Source: Monosporascus cannonballus
Lineage: Eukaryota > Ascomycota > Sordariomycetes > Xylariales
Direction of reading: 5' to 3'
Assembly: GCA_004154925.1 (NCBI GenBank)
Contig: QJNS01000110.1
Coordinates: 186,001 to 250,000, forward strand
DNA: 64,000 nt
Notes under the pieces: generated by a model
Database searches by the model: none
What the model was told of the DNA's origin: nothing
What the model saw: only the letters and a program-made list of their open reading frames with translations
Shown here: positions 50,479 through 62,820 of the stretch, in pieces
How positions within the stretch are numbered: the first letter of the stretch is position 1
Layout: each line of letters opens with the position of its first letter
Position numbers and translations under genes: made by a program

Positions 50479-52127
50479 ATGGCTGTCTCTGCCGCCGCTC
50501 GCTCTGAACCGCTCACGGTCCTGACGTCCACAAGAGCAGTGCTTACCCTCCCGGACGACAGTCTTATATTGACCCCGGCCACCATCTCCATCTCGTCTGC
50601 CACCGGCAAGATTGTTGACATTGTCCCCGAAGTCTTGCCGGAGACGTCGTTCCCCGCATCGGCAACTTACATCCACTATGGGTCGAAACTCTTGATGCCT
50701 GGCATAGTTGATGCACATGTCCACCTCAATGAGCCGGGCCGGACCGAATGGGAAGGCTTTAACACCGGCACTCGGGCCGCTGCCTCGGGCGGCGTAACCA
50801 CCGTTATTGACATGCCTCTCAACGCCATCCCTCCAACCACCACCCTCGCCGGCTTCAAAGAGAAGCTAGCTGCCAGTCGAGGCCAATGTTGGGTCGATGT
50901 GGGCTTCTATGGCGGTGTTATCCCCGGCAATGCGGATGAGCTGCTACCCCTGGTAGAAGCCGGTGTTCGGGGTTTCAAGGGCTTCCTGATCGAGTCCGGT
51001 GTAAGTGCCCTCCCGTTTCCCCTCCGGGGGGGATGGACTAACATGAATGGTAGGTTGAAGAGTTCCCCGCGATCTCGGTAAATGACATTGCGCTTGCAAT
51101 GACAACGTTGAAGGACTCGCCGACGACTCTCATGTTTCACGCGGAAATGATCCCGCCCATTGCGGACTCGGTGGGTGACGCGGTCCAGGCGTCGGTACCT
51201 CCCTTGGCTCCCCACGGCGACCTCAAGGCCTATCAGACATTCCTAGAATCGCGCCCGCCTTCTTTCGAGACTTACGCCATCAACCAGATCATCTCATTGG
51301 CTCATCTAGCGCCCAGCTTGCACTTGCACATCGTGCATCTTTCAGCTACGCAGGCAATCCCTATCCTCAAGGCCGCGCGGAAAGCCGGCGTGGACATCAC
51401 GGCTGAGACCTGTTTCCATTACCTCGGTCTGGCAGCCGAGGGCGTAGACGACGGCGATTGCAGGTACAAATGCTGCCCACCGATCCGCGAGCAACTGAAC
51501 CAAGATCGGCTCTGGGAGGAGCTTGTAGCGCCAGATTCGTGCATTAAGACGGTAGTTTCGGACCACTCGCCCTGCACGCCAGAGCTGAAGCTGTTACCAC
51601 CACACCTGCAGACTATCGAAGCAACTCAAATGCGACATTCCGATTCTGGTATCGACATGTCGGCGGACTTTGAGTGCGAGGCGGAGAAAGTCGAAGAGAC
51701 GCAACCGTCGGCAACGGGCGACTTCTTTGGGGCCTGGGGCGGCATCTCTTCGGTCGGGCTTGGTCTGCCTATCCTACACACCTCGGCGAAGAAGCGCGGC
51801 GAAAAGGCGCCTAGCATCGTCGACATGGTGCGACTGTGCTGCGCGGCGACGGCAAAGCACGTGGGGCTCTCGCATCGGAAGGGCGCCCTGAAAGTCGGCA
51901 TGGACGCGGACATTTGCGTCTTCGACGACACGGAGGAATGGATCCTCAACAGCGCGGGTATGCACTGGAAGAACCGCTGCTCGCCTTGGGAAGGTCACTG
52001 CTTCACGGGCCGCGTGAAGGAGACGTGGCTGCGGGGGCAGAAGATCTACGAGCACGGTGGCGCGAACGGTGGATTTGTGTGCGGAAAACCGGTGGGCGAG
52101 GCCATTGTCGAGAAGAGGGCTGCTTGA
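50479..52127 (+). CDS. DAL1: Allantoinase, 531 aa, two exons
   Basis: The enzyme hydrolyses (S)-allantoin to allantoate, a step of purine degradation that releases nitrogen. Exon 1 is 50479-51000 and exon 2 is 51054-52127, with an intron of 53 bp (gtaagt donor, CTAAC branch, tag acceptor) joining ESG to VEEF. The start is ATG 50479 in context caccATGG. Amidohydrolase features visible are the metal-binding HVH at residues 80-82 (DAHVHLNEPG), DMPLN at 111-115, the lysine expected to be carboxylated in GFKGFL (167), then FHAEM, HIVHLS, AETCFHYL and the active-site aspartate region VVSDHSPC. Length is a little above the usual 460-500 residues, mainly through the acidic insert before GDFFGAWGG. 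The gene appears intact and single. The symbol follows the yeast enzyme. Confidence 0.95.
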
Positions 52128-54100
52128 AAGACTTCTTGGGAGTCTGAACTATTGACGTTTTGAGGGATCCCTGATGATGGACGACGTTGATGATTATTTT
52201 ACCGTGGTACACTTGTGGGCGTCATGAGCAATGGCGCAAGATCTTGGAATGACTTATTAGAAGGAGTCGGAGATAGACTCGATTCCTCTGCATAGCATGC
52301 TGATGGTTTATTGTTTTAGCTAGCCTGCGACTGAATTTCGACTGAGTTTTGATGACTTAAAGGACAGAAATGAACGATCGGGTTCGAAGTTTCATTTGAA
52401 AGAAGTCCTTTTCTTTGCAGCTGTGGCTGTATGCTACCGAGCTACCATGGATGCATATTGCAGAATCAAGATAATCCGATCGCCATCATCATCACTTCTG
52501 GCGTGCTGGAACGGCCAGCCATTCAGCGACCTGGGATGTGTTTTAGTTACGTGCAAAACTCCGATTTCATTCGCACAGGTCTAGGGATGTGTATACGTAT
52601 GTATCCGTAGCACGAGTGCAACTTACCCAGGCACATATAATCTGCAAGAGTTGCAAGCTCAGTTAAATCTATACCCAAGCTTGCTTGGTACAGTAGGGAT
52701 CCCATGCGAGCTGCGACGCAATCCACAGGTGATCTCAAGCTGCGATGGTAAGTAAGTCTGTAAACCAAGGTATATATGCGGGGGTTCAGGCACATACGCG
52801 TGTAATCAATGTACATTCCTACTATCCAATGGATCAACGGGCAGGCCGCCCAAGAGACCACATTTATTATTTCCAGTGGTCCCTTTTTTTCCATGTGCGA
52901 TTCCATGATCCTCGCCGGGAACTCGGGTGGCCCCGGTGGTAGAAGCCCGCCATGTGCATGGGAGGTTACTGAGTATCTACTGTCTTGATCTCCATGTAGT
53001 TGCACGCTGCTGGGCATGTTTCTGAATTTGTGCAGGCTGCGCTTATGCAGAGCAAATGGGTACGATGACTTACCCACCAGCCCTACGCACAACACGGATC
53101 GCGTCGCGGTCCGCCCACACCCCGTTACGCTCGGTTGCGAACCGAACGGGGCTTTGACCTTGCTCGGTGTTTGGCTCCGGGCGGAGGCGGGCCTTTTGAC
53201 CAGATCTTCATCTCGTGTGCGTTCGTGTTTGCACCAGGCGCGTTCGAATCGAAGGGGACGTGCACATTTCGGTTGAAATGCTGGCGGGGGACGCTAACTT
53301 CCTAGGTAACCGAAAGCTTTCCCAATACTTCGCACTCCGTACAACATGTCTGATCTTTGGAGTCCATTTCCATCGCTGTCAGGACAATGCCTCACAATCG
53401 ATGGACAAGTCCGATCGGCTGTCGAGTTTACCTCCCGCGGCAGATATGCCTACAGACGAATAGAAGGGCTGTACAATAACCCAGAGCCTAATATTATAAG
53501 GGATCTCTGTTATAATATAGTACGGCATATCGGCAGCAGGGTGCTCTACTAAGTTAGCAGCCTCATTGCCGGGTTTAGAAGCTTCCGCGTTCTCGTCAGT
53601 AAGCGACGGGATGCTAGTTCTAAGCGAGGCCCCACCCCGGGATTTTCAACGGTACTGGACATCCCTGCTCTTCGCTACCAGTAAACGGCATTTGTTGTGC
53701 GTAGCGGGGAGGGGGGGGAAGTGATGGGGGCCATGGAACAGAACTGAACAAGGGCCTTACTGCTCCAATTAGGAAAACCGAGGCCCCGTAAGGCCGAAGC
53801 GAGCAGACATGGGTGGCATCTCTTTCGATTGGAACCCTTATCGCAGGGAGTCATGCATTCGATCGCTTTCCCAGCGTACGAAGTTAGAGGCCTGCGTTAC
53901 GGTATGCTATATTGCGTGGTAAGTGGCAATCTCGAGACCCAGGGCGCAAGAAGCTGCATAGAGTACCGAGAGGATAAGGAACAGTTGGCGAATTCCTCTT
54001 CCCTATCGGGACACGCCGTGATAATAGAGTGATGGCGAGGATTCAAATGTCCGGTGGACCGTTTTAGCTACAAACCCCTGGCCTTAACGGGGGGGGGGGG
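52128..54100. other. Intergenic, no gene seen
   Basis: It holds the allantoinase 3' flank and unassigned sequence. A 9-bp perfect inverted repeat (atattataa / ttataatat, loop 10) lies at 53491-53518. No reading frame with family or codon signal was found. Confidence 0.4.
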
Positions 54101-54143
54101 GGGCCCGGGGGGGGGNNNNNNNNNNCCCGGCCGGCGCCCCCCC
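54090..54143. other. Assembly gap flanked by G and C homopolymers
   Basis: Ten N bases (54116-54125) lie between G-rich and C-rich runs. The flanks are probably low-quality sequence, so features across this point should not be trusted. Confidence 0.9.
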
Positions 54144-54539
54144 AGGCTGAGTGAGACTTCGTCTGACAGCAAGCAAACTCCACCTAAAGTGTAGGCCAGC
54201 CCGTTCGTCAAGGTTTGACAGCTCTTACACGAAGTTACGTTTAAAAAGTGCACAGTCTTGAAACCCGCAGGAGACAGTCTTCTAGATCACTATGGTTTTT
54301 TCCGTATCAGTTTACTCTATGTAGCGCTCCCAAATAAGTAAACCATTCTCTCCTTTCTAGCCAGTAAGGAGTGCTATTCGTTTATTCATATATGGTTCGG
54401 TAGTCCTCGCGGCCCGCACCGAATATGCATCGGTAGTGACTTGAAAGTTCTGGCGGATCTAAGCTCTCTCGTATATTGACCGTACCGCAGGGACTGTCCG
54501 GTGCCCGTTATATACGAGAAGTGTCGAAAACTTAGCGTC

Positions 54540-57500
54540 ATGATGTCTACTGCGGACGTGGAGCGCGAGGCGCATGGGGATGAATGGGTCGCTGCAACGT
54601 CTCACCCCGATAATGGCAACAAGGTCACATCGCCCAGCCCCGTTTCTATGCCTCTGGACCCGCACCGACCGGACTTACAGCCGGGACGGAGATCCACGAC
54701 GGCAGGCGCCGCTCACTTGTCCTTGGGCGACGTAGAGGCCGTCGAAGTCCAGACCCGAGACCTGTCCGTCACAGTGGATACCTCGCCGTCGATTTGGGAG
54801 CCCTCGACGTACCCGGAGCTTCTCCGCAGCAGGTTTTCGAAGAGTAGCGAAGGGCCCCGCACGACTAAGACGCTCCTGCATTCCGTCAGCGCGTCACTGC
54901 AGCCCGGCGGCAGCTTGACGGCCATCCTGGGCGGCAGCGGTTCCGGCAAGGCGACCCTGTTAAACACCGTCGCCGAGCGCATGCACAGCAACAGGCTCAC
55001 CCGGACCGGAAAGACGACGTTCAACGGCCTGGAAGGCGTTCACTTTGTGCGACACGCTTACGTCATGCAGCAGGATATCCTGCTGCCCACGCTGACGGTC
55101 AGGGAGACGCTGCAATATGCCGCGAGCTTGAGGCTGCCGCCGACGGTGACCGAGGAGGAGCGGGAGCGGGTGGTGGAGGAGGTTATCCTGGAGCTGGGAC
55201 CGAGGGACTGCGCGAACACCCGGATCGGCAACAGCCAGCACCGCGGGTGCAGCGGCGGCGAGAAGCGCAGGACGAGCATCGGCGTGCAGCTGCTCGCGAA
55301 CCCCTCGATCCTCTTCCTCGACGAGCCGACGACGGGTGTGTGCCGTGGTTCGCCGGTTTGGGGCTCGAGCTGCCCCCTTTCGTCAACCCCGCCGAGTTCC
55401 TCGTCGACCACGCCGCGATCGATAACCGCACCCCCGAGCTCGAAGAAGGGTCCACCGCGAGAGTAGAGAGGCTAAAAGCGGCCTGGAGCGAGGAATCCGG
55501 GAAGATATTTACGTGTCGCCGACGGACGATACGGCGTTGGACACGGTTGCCAAAGGGAGACCGCCGAGGCAGGCCCAGCATGTCGGCTTCCTCCGCCAGC
55601 TGACGGTGCTGACGGATCGGACGCTCAAGGTCACGTACAGAGACCCGATGGGGATGGCGGGGTCGATCGCGGAAGCCATCCTCATGGCGGTCATAACCGG
55701 CTACATCTTCTACGACCTGCCGCGTGACCAGCCCGGCATCCGATCCAGACAGGCTGCTGCACTCTATATCTCGGTTGGCCTCCAAGGTTACCTCTTCCTG
55801 CTGTTCGAGATATACCGCCTGACGATGGACATCTCCACTTTCGACCGGGAGAACAGCGAGAGCTGCGTGACGGCGTTGCCATACGTCCTCTCCCGACGCC
55901 TGGCTCGGCTCTTCACCGAAGATGTCCCTGTCCCATTTCTCTACAGCGTTATCTACTATTTTATGGTAGGGTTCGACTCGGGCCCGGCTAAGTTCTTTAC
56001 TTTCTTCTCTATCGTTCTTCTCAACCACTACATAGCCGTTACCTTAGCCATGACTTCGGTGGCGGCTGTGAGGCATTTTCCCCGAGCGAGTCTGATTGCC
56101 AATCTCGTGTATACTTTACAGAGCATGGCTTGCGGATACTTTGTTCAGAGTAATACAATACTCGTCTACGTTCGGTGGCTGAAGTACATTACCTACACCG
56201 CAAGTAATGGGCACGAGCAACCGTTGGATGAACGAAACACCCACGCCCGCAGTACTACGCATTCGGGGCCCTTTGCGGCAACGAGTTCGAAGGCAGCTTC
56301 TACGACTGCCCGCTCCCGGGTGGCGAACCGAATCCCGCCTGCCGTCAGTATACGGGCGAATATATCATGGATAACCTAGGTTTTCCCAGAAACTGGGTGG
56401 CGAGACCGATCATCGTCATGTTCGCCTTTGTCGTTCTCTCCTTCGCTCTATCCTGGGTTGGGCTCGCGTTCTTGAAGGTCAAGATGACGATCGCCCGTGC
56501 CCGGAACTCGGAGGGAGACCTGTCGGCCGGCAAGGAGAAGATGACAGCGAGATCGATCCAAGAAGTCCGAGCGATCGACGTCGGACTGGACAAGTTTGCC
56601 CTCGGCCTGGACAAGAGATCCGCCTTGGGAAAGAAACTACCTACCAAGACCATCCTGAACCCGGTCTCGGCGACGTTCCAAGCGGGCAAGCTCAACATCA
56701 TCATGGGCCCTTCCGGGTCGGGAAAGACGAGCCTTCTCAACTCAATGGCCCTTCGTCTGAAAAACAGTTTCGGCACGAGGTACCGACCGTCGGGGAGCTT
56801 GAAGTTCAATGATGCGATCCCCTCGGAGAGCGTTATCCGGTCGGTTGTTTCGTACGTCTGCCAGGACGACGATGCGTTGCTCCCGTCTCTTACCGTCCGG
56901 GAAACTCTGCGCTTCGCCGCCGCTCTCCGCCTCCCGTCGTGGATGAGCAAGCAAGAAAAGTATCAGCGTGCTGAGGAGGTACTGCTGAAGATGGGTCTGA
57001 AGGATTGCGCCGACAGCCTGGTGGGCAGCGACTTGGTGAAGGGTATCTCCGGCGGCGAGAAGCGCCGCGTTAGTATCGCGGTCCAGATCCTCACGGACCC
57101 GCGCGTTCTCCTCCTCGACGAACCCACCAGCGGATTGGACGCCTTTACTGCTAACAGCATCATGGAGGTCCTCCAAGGTCTTGCCAACGAAGGCCGCACG
57201 CTGATCCTGACCATCCACCAGGCCAGATCAGATCTCTTCAACCACTTTGGAAACGTGCTGCTCCTTGCCAGGGGCGGCTCGCCAGTCTATGCGGGCGCCG
57301 CTAAGGATATGCTTAACTATTTTTGAGTCATTCGGTTACCAGTGCCCGCAGCATACTAACCCCGCCGATTACGCATTGGATCTAATTACGATTGATCTTC
57401 AGGCAGAAAAGAGGAAGGCGGAGAGCCGAGTGAAGGTGCAGAAACTCATAGACGTATGGGCCAAGGCGGTAGAAGAATCACCAGCTGGCCTCGGTGAAAA

Positions 57501-58665
57501 GGAAGGGCTCGGCTCTGGCGATAATAGCGACGCTAAGGATGGTGGCATTCTCGAGAAGCGACCCTCTATCCCGGGCGCCGCGGAAATCCTTCAACAAGCC
57601 CGCTCTCGCCACGCCTGCCGAACTTGGCGCCCTCGTCCACAAGCGCGCATCCTTCGTAACTGCTTTCCCGCTGCTGATGCGCCGAGCCGCCATCAACTTC
57701 CGCCGGCAACCGCCCCTCCTGCTCGCCCGCACGATGCAGGTCCTCGGCCTGGCCATCGTGCTGACGCTGTTCTTCGCGCCGCTGAAGAACGACTACTACA
57801 GCGTGCAGAACCGCATGGGATTCGTCCAGGAGGTGGCGGCATTCTACTTCGTGGGCAGTAAGCAATTTTCTGGAGTTGTTTCTTCCCTCGTCTTCTTTCG
57901 TTTGAGGGCACGAATTCCCCAAAGTGGACTTTCAACAGTCGATAGCTCCTGAAACATGTCTCAAGCCCCCTGGTTATTCACGCAGTTGGCCAGATAGGGC
58001 ATTTACTGACTCGGGGTGTTGTAGTGCTGCAGAACGTCGCCGTGTACCTGGCCGAGCGCGAGGTCTTCTACCGCGAGGACGACGACGGCGTGTACGGCGC
58101 CGAGGCGTTCCTGGCGTCGTACACGGTGCTCGAGGTGCCGTTCGAGGTCGTTAGCTGCCTGCTCGCGGACCTTGCCGTGGGCTTCAAGCGCACGGCCGAG
58201 ATGTACTTCGCGTGCGTCTTCGCGTGCTTCGGCATCGTCAGCTGCGGCGAGAGCCTCGGCATCATGTTCAACACGGTCCTCGGGCACGCGGGCTTCGCCG
58301 TCAACGTCGTGTCGGTGCTGCTGTCGGTGGCGCAGATCATCGCGGGTATCATGAGCATCGACATGCCGCGCCTCTTCGTCGTCATGAACTACCTGAGCCC
58401 CGTCAAGTACGCCACCGAGGCCCTGGCGCCCATCAGCCTCCGCGGCGTCCGCTTCACCTGCGGCGACGCCCAGAGGCTGCCCGACGGCTCCTGCACCATC
58501 GAGTCCGGCGAGCAGGTCCTCGACCTCTACAAGCTCAACTCGGACCCCTACGCCAACCTCGGCGCCCTCGGCACCACCGTAGTGATCTACCGGCTCGTCG
58601 CCTGGGCGCTGCTCAGGCTCGTGCGGACGAGGTGGAAGAGCGTCGTGGAGAAGAGGAGACGCTGA
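54540..58665 (+). pseudogene. Decayed full-size ABCG (WHITE/PDR-like) transporter
   Basis: The layout is NBD1-TMD1-NBD2-TMD2, a plasma-membrane type efflux or lipid pump. NBD1 (from ATG 54540) has Walker A GGSGSGKATLLN with Ala in place of the usual Thr/Ser, and the signature region CSGGEKRR. Directly after DEPTTG (about 55336) some 58 residues expected from NBD2, covering the D-loop and H-loop, are missing and the frame changes. A second frame change lies near 55500. TMD1 follows (55501-56199), then a 53-bp GC-AG intron (56200-56252). NBD2 is complete (GPSGSGKTS, ISGGEKRR, LLLDEPTSGLD) until an extra T at 57319-57323 shifts the frame; another shift lies near 57570-57590. A 167-bp intron (57858-58024) precedes the last exon (58025-58665). 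At least four lesions make function unlikely. Confidence 0.85.
56200..56252 (+). other. GC-AG intron in the ABCG gene
   Basis: The donor is GCAAGT and the acceptor is CCCGCAG. Splicing joins YITYT to YYAFGALCGNEFEGSFYDC in frame, which matches the expected sequence between the TMD1 helices; reading through gives nonsense. GC donors are a minority class in fungi. Confidence 0.75.
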
Positions 58666-59340
58666 ATGTGGTCGGCAGTTAGCGCCATGTTTTCTATAAG
58701 TAGCGTCTAATCATCAAGCATTAGTCAGGTAACTAGCTACCTGGTGCATCCTTGTAATATCCTTCGGAGTTAAACCGAACATGCCATAGACGTTAATAAG
58801 TGTTGGCTCGCCGCTGCGCGTCCCCAACGCGAGATAAGGCACGCATTTCAACATCCATGACACGATACACCCCATGTGGCGGCGCTATATTCTCCCTTGG
58901 TTATGTCAGTTACAACAAGGGGTCTAATATGACCATCTTTGGTCCATCTACGGAACTCTCTGATTTTTGGGGTAAGTCTGCCATAAGTTTGGCAACTGCT
59001 CGGACTTAAGGGAGCGTTGCATTAGTCATCGCACTAACGTTAGCATCACCGACGGCTTTTGCGCCTATAGACCACTATTATTGATAGAAATTTCTCCGGC
59101 GAATCGAGCATTAGCGTGAGCAGTTACGCCAGCTCATTGTGGATGTATATGTCTTTACGATGTAACCCTGTGGGGGGTAGTATCGGGGGATTCCATTCAA
59201 TTAGACGGCGGCGACCTATCATTCAATCACTTGCAGCGGGCCCTCGCACACTTAACGTCATGGCCGTAGACAAGATTTCAGTGGTGTTGTTATAGTGCTT
59301 AGATGGACTCTGAAAAAAAGGGATCCGAATGCCTAACTAC
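58666..59340. other. Intergenic, no gene seen
   Basis: This is the 3' flank of the ABCG pseudogene and the 5' flank of the DJ-1-like gene. Nothing was recognised. Confidence 0.4.
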
Positions 59341-59352
59341 CCCTCAAACAGC

Positions 59353-59360
59353 TATATAAG
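59353..59360 (+). promoter_or_regulatory. TATA box of the DJ-1/PfpI gene
   Basis: The sequence tatataag lies 112-119 bp upstream of the ATG at 59472, a usual distance for fungal genes. Confidence 0.55.
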
Positions 59361-59471
59361 CATCGGAACGTAGCTACTGACTTTCCACTACTGGACAACA
59401 TCACATTGCAACCTGAACTGCACACCGGAACTCCTTAGCACTAACCGCATCGCATTAACATCTCCTACATA

Positions 59472-60300
59472 ATGGCTCCCAAAGTCCTCGTCGTCCTCAC
59501 ATCATACGGCTACATCGAGTCGGCCAAGCACCCCACCGGCTGGTATTTGGTAGGTAACCCATCTCGGTCCAATCCACTGGCCCTGAAGAAGATCTTTACA
59601 GGACCAACCCCCCTCCCCCCCCCAAACCAAAAAAAAAAAGAGTAGCCAGAATACGAGTGCTAACACCCCCTGCCCGAAGCCGGAGTTCGCGCACCCCTAC
59701 GACGTCCTAACTAGCAAGGGCGTCGAGGTGACAGTCGCATCGCCCAAGGGCGGCGTGGCACCGCTGGACCCGGGCTCCGTGGAACCGTACAAGGAGGACG
59801 CGTCAGCGTCCGGCTTCTACGAGACCAAGAAGCACGTGTGGGAGAACACGACCCCCCTGTCGCAGTTCCTGGGCCGCGCCGCGTCCGAGTTCGACGCCGT
59901 CTTCTACCCGGGCGGCGTGGGCCCTATGTTCGACCTGGCGACGGACGCGCAGTCGCAGGCGCTGATCGCCGAGTTCGTCGCCGCCGGCAAGCCCGTGGCC
60001 GCCGTGTGCCACGGGCCGGTCGCGCTCACGGGCGTCAAGCTCAAGGACGGCACGAGCCTCGTCGCGGGAAAGCGCGTCACGGGCATCAGCAACGCCGAGG
60101 ACGACGCCGTCGGCGCCAGGGACCGCCTCCCCTTCATGCTCGAGGACAGGCTGAGGGAGCTCGGCGCCGTCTACGAGAAGGCGCCCGGGCCCTGGGGCGA
60201 GAAGGTCGTCGTGGAGGACGGCGGGAAGCTCATTACCGGACAGAACCCGGCGAGTAGCAAGGGGGTTGGCGAGGCGCTGGCGAAGGCGCTGGGTTTGTAA
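59472..60300 (+). CDS. DJ-1/PfpI superfamily, Hsp31-like (putative glyoxalase III), 232 aa
   Basis: Exon 1 is 59472-59549 (26 codons) and exon 2 is 59680-60300. The 130-bp intron has donor gtaggt, branch CTAAC at 59670-59674 and acceptor gaag, and contains a C-run followed by an A-run. The spliced junction reads TGWYLPEFAHPYDVL, the conserved Hsp31-type segment with the active-site glutamate (E28). The nucleophile elbow AVCHGP places Cys136 and His137 at the catalytic positions. Hsp31-type members convert methylglyoxal to lactate without glutathione and can act as chaperones; the exact substrate here is inferred from the family. Length is normal for the family. The protein is probably cytosolic, with no signal peptide or membrane segment. 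A TATA box lies upstream. Confidence 0.92.
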
Positions 60301-62788
60301 CTTACCTGGGATATGGTTAGCGGGACCGATACCAACGTATCTCAGTTGCGGTCTTTGTCTTGTCTGGAGCAACTTTGACTTTATCACATCAATCTGGACA
60401 GTCCTATTATGATGATTTCGCTAGCCTTCTTGTACTATTTGCAGCTTTTAGCCCCTGACCTGAACCGCGGAGGATTTGTATTGATTCCGCCCTTTACCTA
60501 AGGACACCTGCTGCTTCGCAATGTTCTGCTGGGCGACCTCCCCCATAGGGTCGTCGATCCTAGCCTGCTGCCATCTAGCGCAGACTCTCTAGAGGACTGT
60601 TCGGTATCGGGCGTGTTCCTGGAAGGGTGGATCGATGCTCATGCTATTCTGCAACGTTGAATGGCAATCTAAGGCCAAGTTTGCAATGGAATGGTGTTCC
60701 GGCTGGGTTGAATAACCGCGAACACCGGCCCCTGGTTCATTTGATTGCTACCAAACTGAAGGCGGGCGAATCAATCTAGCAGTGTTCTGGGATTAAAGGG
60801 GTGGTTTATTCGGCCCCCTCCCCCGAATCAGAACTTGGGATATCTGTGCCACAGCTGATTCGGCCAGGCGGAACTCCCTTTTTGCATTTGCCTGGAGGTC
60901 AATTACCACGTGGGGCCCTATAATACAAAATAATTATCTTTTGTATCTCGCCTACTATACGGACGCTAGATGGCACGTCTGCTGAGCGTTCATTCCCAGA
61001 AAACGCCGTAGAGCTCCGGTCTCCTCAGCATTGGACAAGAGCTCACAACAATGGCCGGCATCAAGTGGTCAGTAAATCTCCTGTCCACGAGGCGAGGTCT
61101 CGACAGCGGAGCTCTGTGCGGTGTGTGATGTGAAATGTCCGAATCCGTCTGTCGGCAGTCGAGGCGCTTTGGGCCCGTGGTTCCCTGCTGAAAATGGAAA
61201 TGTTCCAGGGTACCTGACACGAATCCGGTTAACTGCCCGCGAGCTCTTCGTACCGCCGCTTCCCCTCAAAGGCAGAGCGTGACCTTACGGGCAGGTCGCA
61301 CCCCAATCGGCAACCTGCCGACAGCTACTGCTTTTTACCCGAAGCAATTCTTTGCTGGGGGCGTCCGGGGTAATTTGCACCCTGGCAGATGGATGGGTGA
61401 CCCCTGGAGTCCGACTCGACCACAGCCGCCAATTCGAACGGTGCGACAACAATGGACAAAACGAGCCGGCACTCTGGCGCGGGCCCCTTGATATACCTCT
61501 TGGTAGGTGATGGTATCCCCCGTTCCTTTATGACGCGGGGTACCTAGCTTGCACGCAAGCTGCAGGTCGGCCGTGCCTCGTGCACCTAGCCTTCAACAAT
61601 CCACAATAAACCGACCTACAGCGGTTGACCGTGTTACCGGGGCTCTGAAACCGTTTTGAGGTTCGCTCGGACGGGTGGCGAAGCCGCGAGGGCCACGACG
61701 AAACCACATTACGGCCATATTCGACGTGGCACGACACGGGTTGGTAAGATTAATAATGGCGATGTTGTTTGGTCGCAGAACCATCCCGGCGGTTGCGCAG
61801 TCGCACGGACGGACCCCACGTAACGCGGATTTCAGGGGGAGGCCTGTACGATGCGGCCTAGTGACGCCGGATATGGAAGGCAAGACGGTCGTTGAGAGGG
61901 GGGCCGTCCAGAAGCATGCAAGGAACGGCGGACGTGAACAACTGGCTTGGCAGGAGTAGTACGAAGTAGTCCCTCTCTACCTAAGCGCCCACAATTATTG
62001 CAACACGCCACGTAAGTACGAATTCGGGAATCATTTTTTGAGGTATGCTCATTGAGGATCTATAACGCATCCCCACCTCATTTGGGGCTCTTTATCTGGA
62101 AATGGAGATACAGGGTCCCAGGCCCAATAAATGCTGCTAGTGTACGGAGTGGCTGGGGTGCTAAGGAAGTTAATCTGGTGGTCCCTGACTTACTCTTCGT
62201 CATGCTAACCTACTTTACGTAGAGAGCTTGGTACACGTGGAATTCGGGCCTCACTCAATTGGACAAGTAAGCGATTGCAGGGTTGTACATGCTTGGGGGG
62301 CTTGTTGGTTTACCATTTCAGAATTCTATACCCCATGGACAAGCGCAGGACAAAATTGAGGCTAGACGTTCTTGATATCACGTACATATTTAGATACTCC
62401 AGGACAGCCCCCCTGCCGGAGATCTTTGGGCGATCAAGGTAGAATGCCCCTGTTGAGGCTTTCTTCTAACCCCACAAATTCCCTGTTAGGCTAGACCAAT
62501 AGTCTTACCTTTAACTAAAAATGGCGTCTAGAGTGGCACATGGCCCTTTGTACCTCGGTACCTTTAATCCCCTTTTCTTTTCGTCCATGTGCCTCATTTC
62601 AGGTACCTGTATCTGTCTAATCTCTGCCCTCTTGGGTCTGGAAAAAAAAAAAAAAGGAATTTGAGATGGAAGAAATCGTGTTCATGTCTATTCATGTCGT
62701 CTTATTTACAACCGACAATCTTCCTTTTTCGAATCGGCCCTTTTTCCTAAGGCTTTTCAACATACAGCAGGACCTTTTTAGGTTTTGG

Positions 62789-62820
<32 letters not shown>

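Noticed and set aside
53491..53518. 9-bp perfect inverted repeat as a terminator or small RNA
   Set aside because: It is AT-only, isolated, has no neighbouring gene end, and such palindromes are expected by chance.
54501..54539. Start upstream of ATG 54540 for the ABCG gene
   Set aside because: The codon at 54501 is GTG; the first ATG in frame is 54540.
58172..58682. Overlapping Arg/Ala-rich frames in the ABCG 3' exon
   Set aside because: These are shadow frames in GC-rich coding DNA; the correct frame shows the ABC2 membrane domain.
59803..60387. Long minus-strand frame of 194 codons
   Set aside because: It is a shadow of the DJ-1/PfpI exon on the other strand, and codon bias supports the plus strand.
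61279..61959. Overlapping open frames on both strands
   Set aside because: No family resemblance, no splice or promoter context, and no consistent codon use; probably chance in GC-balanced intergenic DNA.
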